DNA of 64,000 bases from the NCBI GenBank assembly GCA_016713305.1, contig JADJPK010000004.1, positions 847,428 to 911,427 of the forward strand. Reading direction: 5' to 3'. Shown piece by piece: positions 61,151 through 64,000 of this stretch. Made by a program: the position numbers and the translations under genes. Source of the DNA: Betaproteobacteria bacterium (GTDB lineage Bacteria > Pseudomonadota > Gammaproteobacteria > Burkholderiales > Ga0077523). The notes under the pieces were generated by a model. The model was given only the letters and a program-made list of their open reading frames with translations. It made no database searches and was not told the DNA's origin. Numbering within the stretch: the stretch's first letter is position 1; each line of letters opens with the position of its first letter.

Positions 61151-61417
61151 ATGATCCCAGACGCAGAAGAATTATTCGCAAAGCTGGAGCAGGAGGGAGA
61201 GCCTACTGTGCGAACTCGGCTTGCCCAAGGCGTGTATGGGCAGCAAAAGACACCTCTCGTGATCGAGTGGCTGCACCAGAAAGAACAATCCCGCGCCGAT
61301 ATATTGGCGAATGAAAACCTGAAAACCACCAAGAGCGCCCATATGGCAGCATGGGTAGCGGCATGCGCTGCCGTCATAAGCGCCCTAGCCGCCATCTATG
61401 TCATCTTCAAAAGCTAG
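61151..61417 (+). CDS. Cassette 12b: small protein with C-terminal membrane helix
   Basis: 88 aa from ATG 61151. A charged N-terminal part (MIPDAEELFAKLEQEGEPTV, LAQGVYGQQKTPLVIEWLHQ), then a C-terminal helix AAWVAACAAVISALAAIYVIF. Only 24 bases separate it from the repeat protein's stop, with no attC, so both lie in one cassette. Tail-anchored topology; function unknown. Confidence 0.65.
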   Translation: MIPDAEELFAKLEQEGEPTVRTRLAQGVYGQQKTPLVIEWLHQKEQSRADILANENLKTTKSAHMAAWVAACAAVISALAAIYVIFKS

Positions 61418-61435
61418 CGTGCGTATCGGATGGCA

Positions 61436-61503
61436 AGCTAACCCATCAATCAACCGGACCGGGAAAAAGCTGCGCTTTTCCCCGGCCGGTTATTTCACAC
61501 GTT
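61436..61503 (+). repeat. attC 12, interrupted by the second IS copy
   Basis: Starts AGCTAAC (61436-61442), with the hairpin ACCGGACCGGGAAAA/TTTTCCCCGGCCGGT. Ends with GTT at 61501-61503 next to the IS; the rest of the core (GTTAGCC, 63272-63278) lies beyond it. Removing the IS and one GTT restores CACACGTTAGCC. Confidence 0.82.
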
Positions 61504-63271
61504 GAGACTGTAGAAATACCCCTTTTCTCCCCTTGATCGCCGATCCCGGCCTCGGCATCATCGTCGCAACAGCGTTGCTGCGGAGAAGTCGCCGATGCCG
61601 AACTTCCGATCCGTCGACAGGAACCTCAAGTTCATCGCCGTCGACTTCGATGCGCAGATCCTCCCCGGCACCTTCGAGCACGCCGTCAGTGTGCTGGTAG
61701 ATCAGGAACTCGACCTCACGCCGTTCATCGAGACCTACCGCAACGACGCCACCGGCGCGCCCGCCTATCACCCCTCCGTTCTCCTCAAAGTCATCCTGTT
61801 CGGCTACAGCCGCGGCCTGATCAGCTCCCGCGCCATCGCGGCGGGCCTGCCGCCAGCATGTGCAGTTCATCGCCCTGAGTGTGGACAGCCAGCCGGACTT
61901 CTCCGCCCTCGCAGGCTTCGTCAGCCGTCACACTGAGGCGATCCAGTCGCTCTTCACCCAGGTGCTGGTCATCTGCAACCGCGAAGGCCTCATCGGCCAC
62001 GAGATGTTCGCCATCGACGGGGTCAAGCTCCCGAGCAATGCGGCCAAGTCCCGCAGCGGTCTTCGGGAGGACTTCGAACGGGAAGCGCAGAAGGTCGAAC
62101 AGTCCGTGGAAAAGATGCTCGCGGAGCATCGGAGGCAGGACGCTGCGAAGATCCCACCGGAGCAGGAACAGCGGACGCGTGGAGAGGCAGAAGATCGAGC
62201 GGATGAGGGAGCACGCCAGGTAGATCCGGGCGTGGCTGGAGAAGCACCCCAGGGACCGCCTCGGCGCGAGCGGGAAGCCGGTGCTGAGCAACCGCACCGA
62301 CAACGAGTCGGCGAAGATGTCCACGGACAAGGGCGTCGTGCAGGGCTACTGCGGCTTGGCGGCGGTGGACGAGAAGCACCGGATCATCGTCGCCGCCCAG
62401 GCGCACGGGACAGGCTCGGAGCAGGCACTGCTGCCGAGAATGGTGGAAGACCTGAAGCCTGTTCTGACGCCCGAGAGCGTGATCGTGGCCGATGCGGGCT
62501 ACCACAGCGAAGCCAACCTCGCCCACCTGGAGTCCGGAGAAGGTCGAGGCCTACATCGCCGACCGCGGCTACCGGGAGCGTGACGAGCGCTACGCCGGAC
62601 AGGAGAAGCACAAGGCGAAGGAAGACGCGCTCTGGGACAAGACGGGCAAGCGACCGAAGAAGGGACGGTTTCCTGTGACCGCCTTTACCGTAGGCGAGAA
62701 CGGGACTCACGCGGTATGCCCTGCCGGGAAGAAGCTCTACCGAAGCGGCGGCAACTGCAACATCGGCGGCCAGCGGGCGATCAAGTTCAAGGCAGCGCAG
62801 AGCAGCTGTGCGAACTGCCCGCTGAGACAGCGCTGCCTGAGAGAGCCCACTCAGCACTCACCAAGATCGATCGCGGTGTTCATCGGCAAGCACGCCCACG
62901 CCATGGAACGTCCCATTGAGCGCATGCGCCGGAAGATCGACACCGAGCAAGGCCGCCGGATGATCACCCGCCGCTTCGCGACGGTGGAGCCCGTGTTCGC
63001 GAATCAGCGGCACAACAAGGGGCTCGACCGATTCACGCTGCGGAAGCAGGAAAAGGTGGAGGGGCAGTGGCGGTTGTACTGCCTGGTTCCAGACATCGAG
63101 AAGCTGATGAGGGCGAGGCAAGCGAGATGAGGGGCCATTGCGAGGACGAGAATCGAGACGTGTTTGCAATAGTCGCGATTGCCGCGTGCGACAGTCGCAA
63201 GCATCATGGAAAACGGTGTCCACGTATGATCGATACCATCTGGCCGCGCAGACGGCTTTTTCTACAGCCTC
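61504..63271 (+). mobile_element. IS1182-like insertion sequence, copy 2 (defective), in an attC core
   Basis: 1768 bases. Left end GAGACTGTAGAAAT (61504-61517), right end the complement of GAGGCTGTAGAAAA (63258-63271). Flanked by GTT on both sides (61501-61503, 63272-63274). It is roughly 90% identical by eye to copy 1 in the first two thirds, with a clearly different segment at ~62640-62900. The two are therefore separate insertions of a small family. Confidence 0.88.
61595..63130 (+). pseudogene. IS1182-family transposase, broken copy
   Basis: Same start (PNFRSVDRNLKFIAVDFDAQ) and end (TVEPVFANQRHNKGLDRF) as copy 1. Breaks by comparison: an extra G near 61845 (AIAAGL instead of AIAAAC), an extra base near 62180 in the gcgtggaga stretch, TAG replacing the Gln codon at ~62222 (GCC AGG TAG), and an extra G near 62535 (gtccggag). 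The C-terminal Cys-rich region differs at many residues (PVTAFTVGENGTHAVCPAGK). It cannot make an active enzyme; copy 1 could act on its ends. Confidence 0.88.
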
Positions 63272-63295
63272 GTTAGCCGTCACAAGGAATCGCCA

Positions 63296-63925
63296 ATGCT
63301 TGAAATTTCTTGGTTGCTATTTACTGTCGCTTCGCTCTCGTGCTGATCGTGACACCTGGGCAAGATATGGTTCTCGTCATGTCACGCTCAATTGCACAAG
63401 GCGCTGCCGCTGGCGTTGCTACCGCTGCCGGTGTGAGTGTCAGCCTCGTGGGCCACACCGTCCTCGCCACGCTGGGGCTAGGTGCAGTCTTGCGCACTTC
63501 CGAGTGGCTATTTCTGGTCCTAAAGCTTGTTGGCGCGGCATATCTCGTTTACTTGGGCATCCAGTTGCTTCGCTCCAAAGAGCAGGTACTGGCCGTTTCG
63601 TCTGGTGCTCCGCGCTCGCTGCCGCGGTTGTTCCTGAATGGTGCGCTATCGAATGTCTCCAATCCAAAGGTCGCGGTCTTTTTTACTTCGCGTTCTTGCC
63701 GCAGTTTGTGTCGCCTGGTGCTGTCCACCCTACGCTGTGTGTTTCGTCCTCGGCCTCGCGTTTGCTGCTCTCACTTTCTTGGTTAAGGGGCCAGTTGGTT
63801 TCAGTGCCGGCCTGTTGTCCGGTTGGCTGCGCTCTCGCCCCGGCTTCCTCGCGTGGATCTATCGCACGAGCGGGGCCGTACTCATTGGCCTCGGCGTCAG
63901 GCTGGCGTTGGAGCGTCGCGCGTGA
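63296..63925 (+). CDS. Cassette 13: LysE/RhtB-family exporter (frameshifted)
   Basis: From ATG 63296 it reads MLEISWLLFTVASL, then, after a shift at ~63338, LVLIVTPGQDMVLVMSRSIA, GVSVSLVGHTVLATLGLGAV, LKLVGAAYLVYLGIQLLRSK and NGALSNVSNPKVAVFF. A shift at ~63688 (run of six T) and another near 63742 restore FAFLPQFVSPGAVHP and FVLGLAFAALTFLVKGP, SGAVLIGLGVRLAL. With three small indels repaired it is a ~210 aa amino-acid/metabolite exporter with six helices. Two of the three lesions are at T runs, so base-call error is plausible. It is the last cassette in the window. Confidence 0.75.
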
Positions 63926-63926
63926 C

Positions 63927-63997
63927 GGCTAACCCTGCGGTCAACACGGACGCTCCGCCGAAAGCCGGCAGAGCGCCGGTTACCTTGAAGGTTAGGC
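63927..63997 (+). repeat. attC 13
   Basis: Cores GGCTAAC (63927-63933) and GTTAGGC (63991-63997). The stem is GACGCTCCGCCG/CGGCAGAGCGCC. The array continues past the window end. Confidence 0.85.
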
Positions 63998-64000
63998 GGC

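Overview
The window is high-GC DNA from a Betaproteobacterium, probably Burkholderiales or Rhodocyclales. The lineage call rests on an SAH riboswitch in front of ahcY, the dapF-DUF484-xerC run, a BoxR-type XRE/shikimate-kinase regulator, the methyltransferase-pteridine reductase-ttcA block, malonate decarboxylase/MatB genes and a PEP-CTERM protein. No rRNA, tRNA or CRISPR array was seen.

Positions 1-50,782 are ordinary chromosome. In order they hold: malonate use (MdcD/E-like tail, matB); a DHDPS/NAL-family lyase diverging from an unknown gene across a long palindrome; a zinc peptidase; an SGAT-type aminotransferase diverging from a YdiJ-like D-2-hydroxyacid oxidase; a cupin, an ArsC-like protein and a serine hydrolase; a phnD-C-E-(E)-M phosphonate-type cluster; an IlvD-family sugar-acid dehydratase; hpf; a GH57 glucanotransferase with an in-frame stop; MidA-like methyltransferase, pteridine reductase and ttcA; a PEP-CTERM protein; a Dpp/Opp-type importer with an M20 amidohydrolase; an HTH domain in frame with an AGT-type aminotransferase; an M48 lipoprotein/SH3/CHASE2-cyclase operon; the SAM cycle (metF remnant, ahcY with SAH riboswitch, metK); an RhlE-like helicase; two LpxL/HtrB acyltransferases; and the CoA-binding/GNAT/dapF/DUF484/xerC/boxR-like run.

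Positions 49,786-64,000 are a chromosomal integron. A minus-strand integron integrase (one apparent frameshift) has a LexA box in its promoter. Beyond it lies an array of plus-strand gene cassettes, with 13 recognisable attC sites, running off the window end. Cassettes encode a CVNH-like secreted protein, a pentapeptide-repeat membrane protein, an Imm1-like immunity protein, DUF1780-like and DUF2971-like proteins, a secreted protein with nine octapeptide repeats, a LysE exporter and several unknowns. Two diverged copies of one IS1182-like element sit at exactly the same point inside the terminal attC core (GTT) of two different cassettes, suggesting an insertion sequence that targets integron recombination sites.

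Many genes carry lesions: phnE copy 2, metF, dppB-like, boxR-like, intI, GH57 and several cassettes. Most indels lie in short homopolymer runs, so raw-read error is a serious alternative to gene decay. The two internal deletions and three in-frame stops are less easily explained that way.
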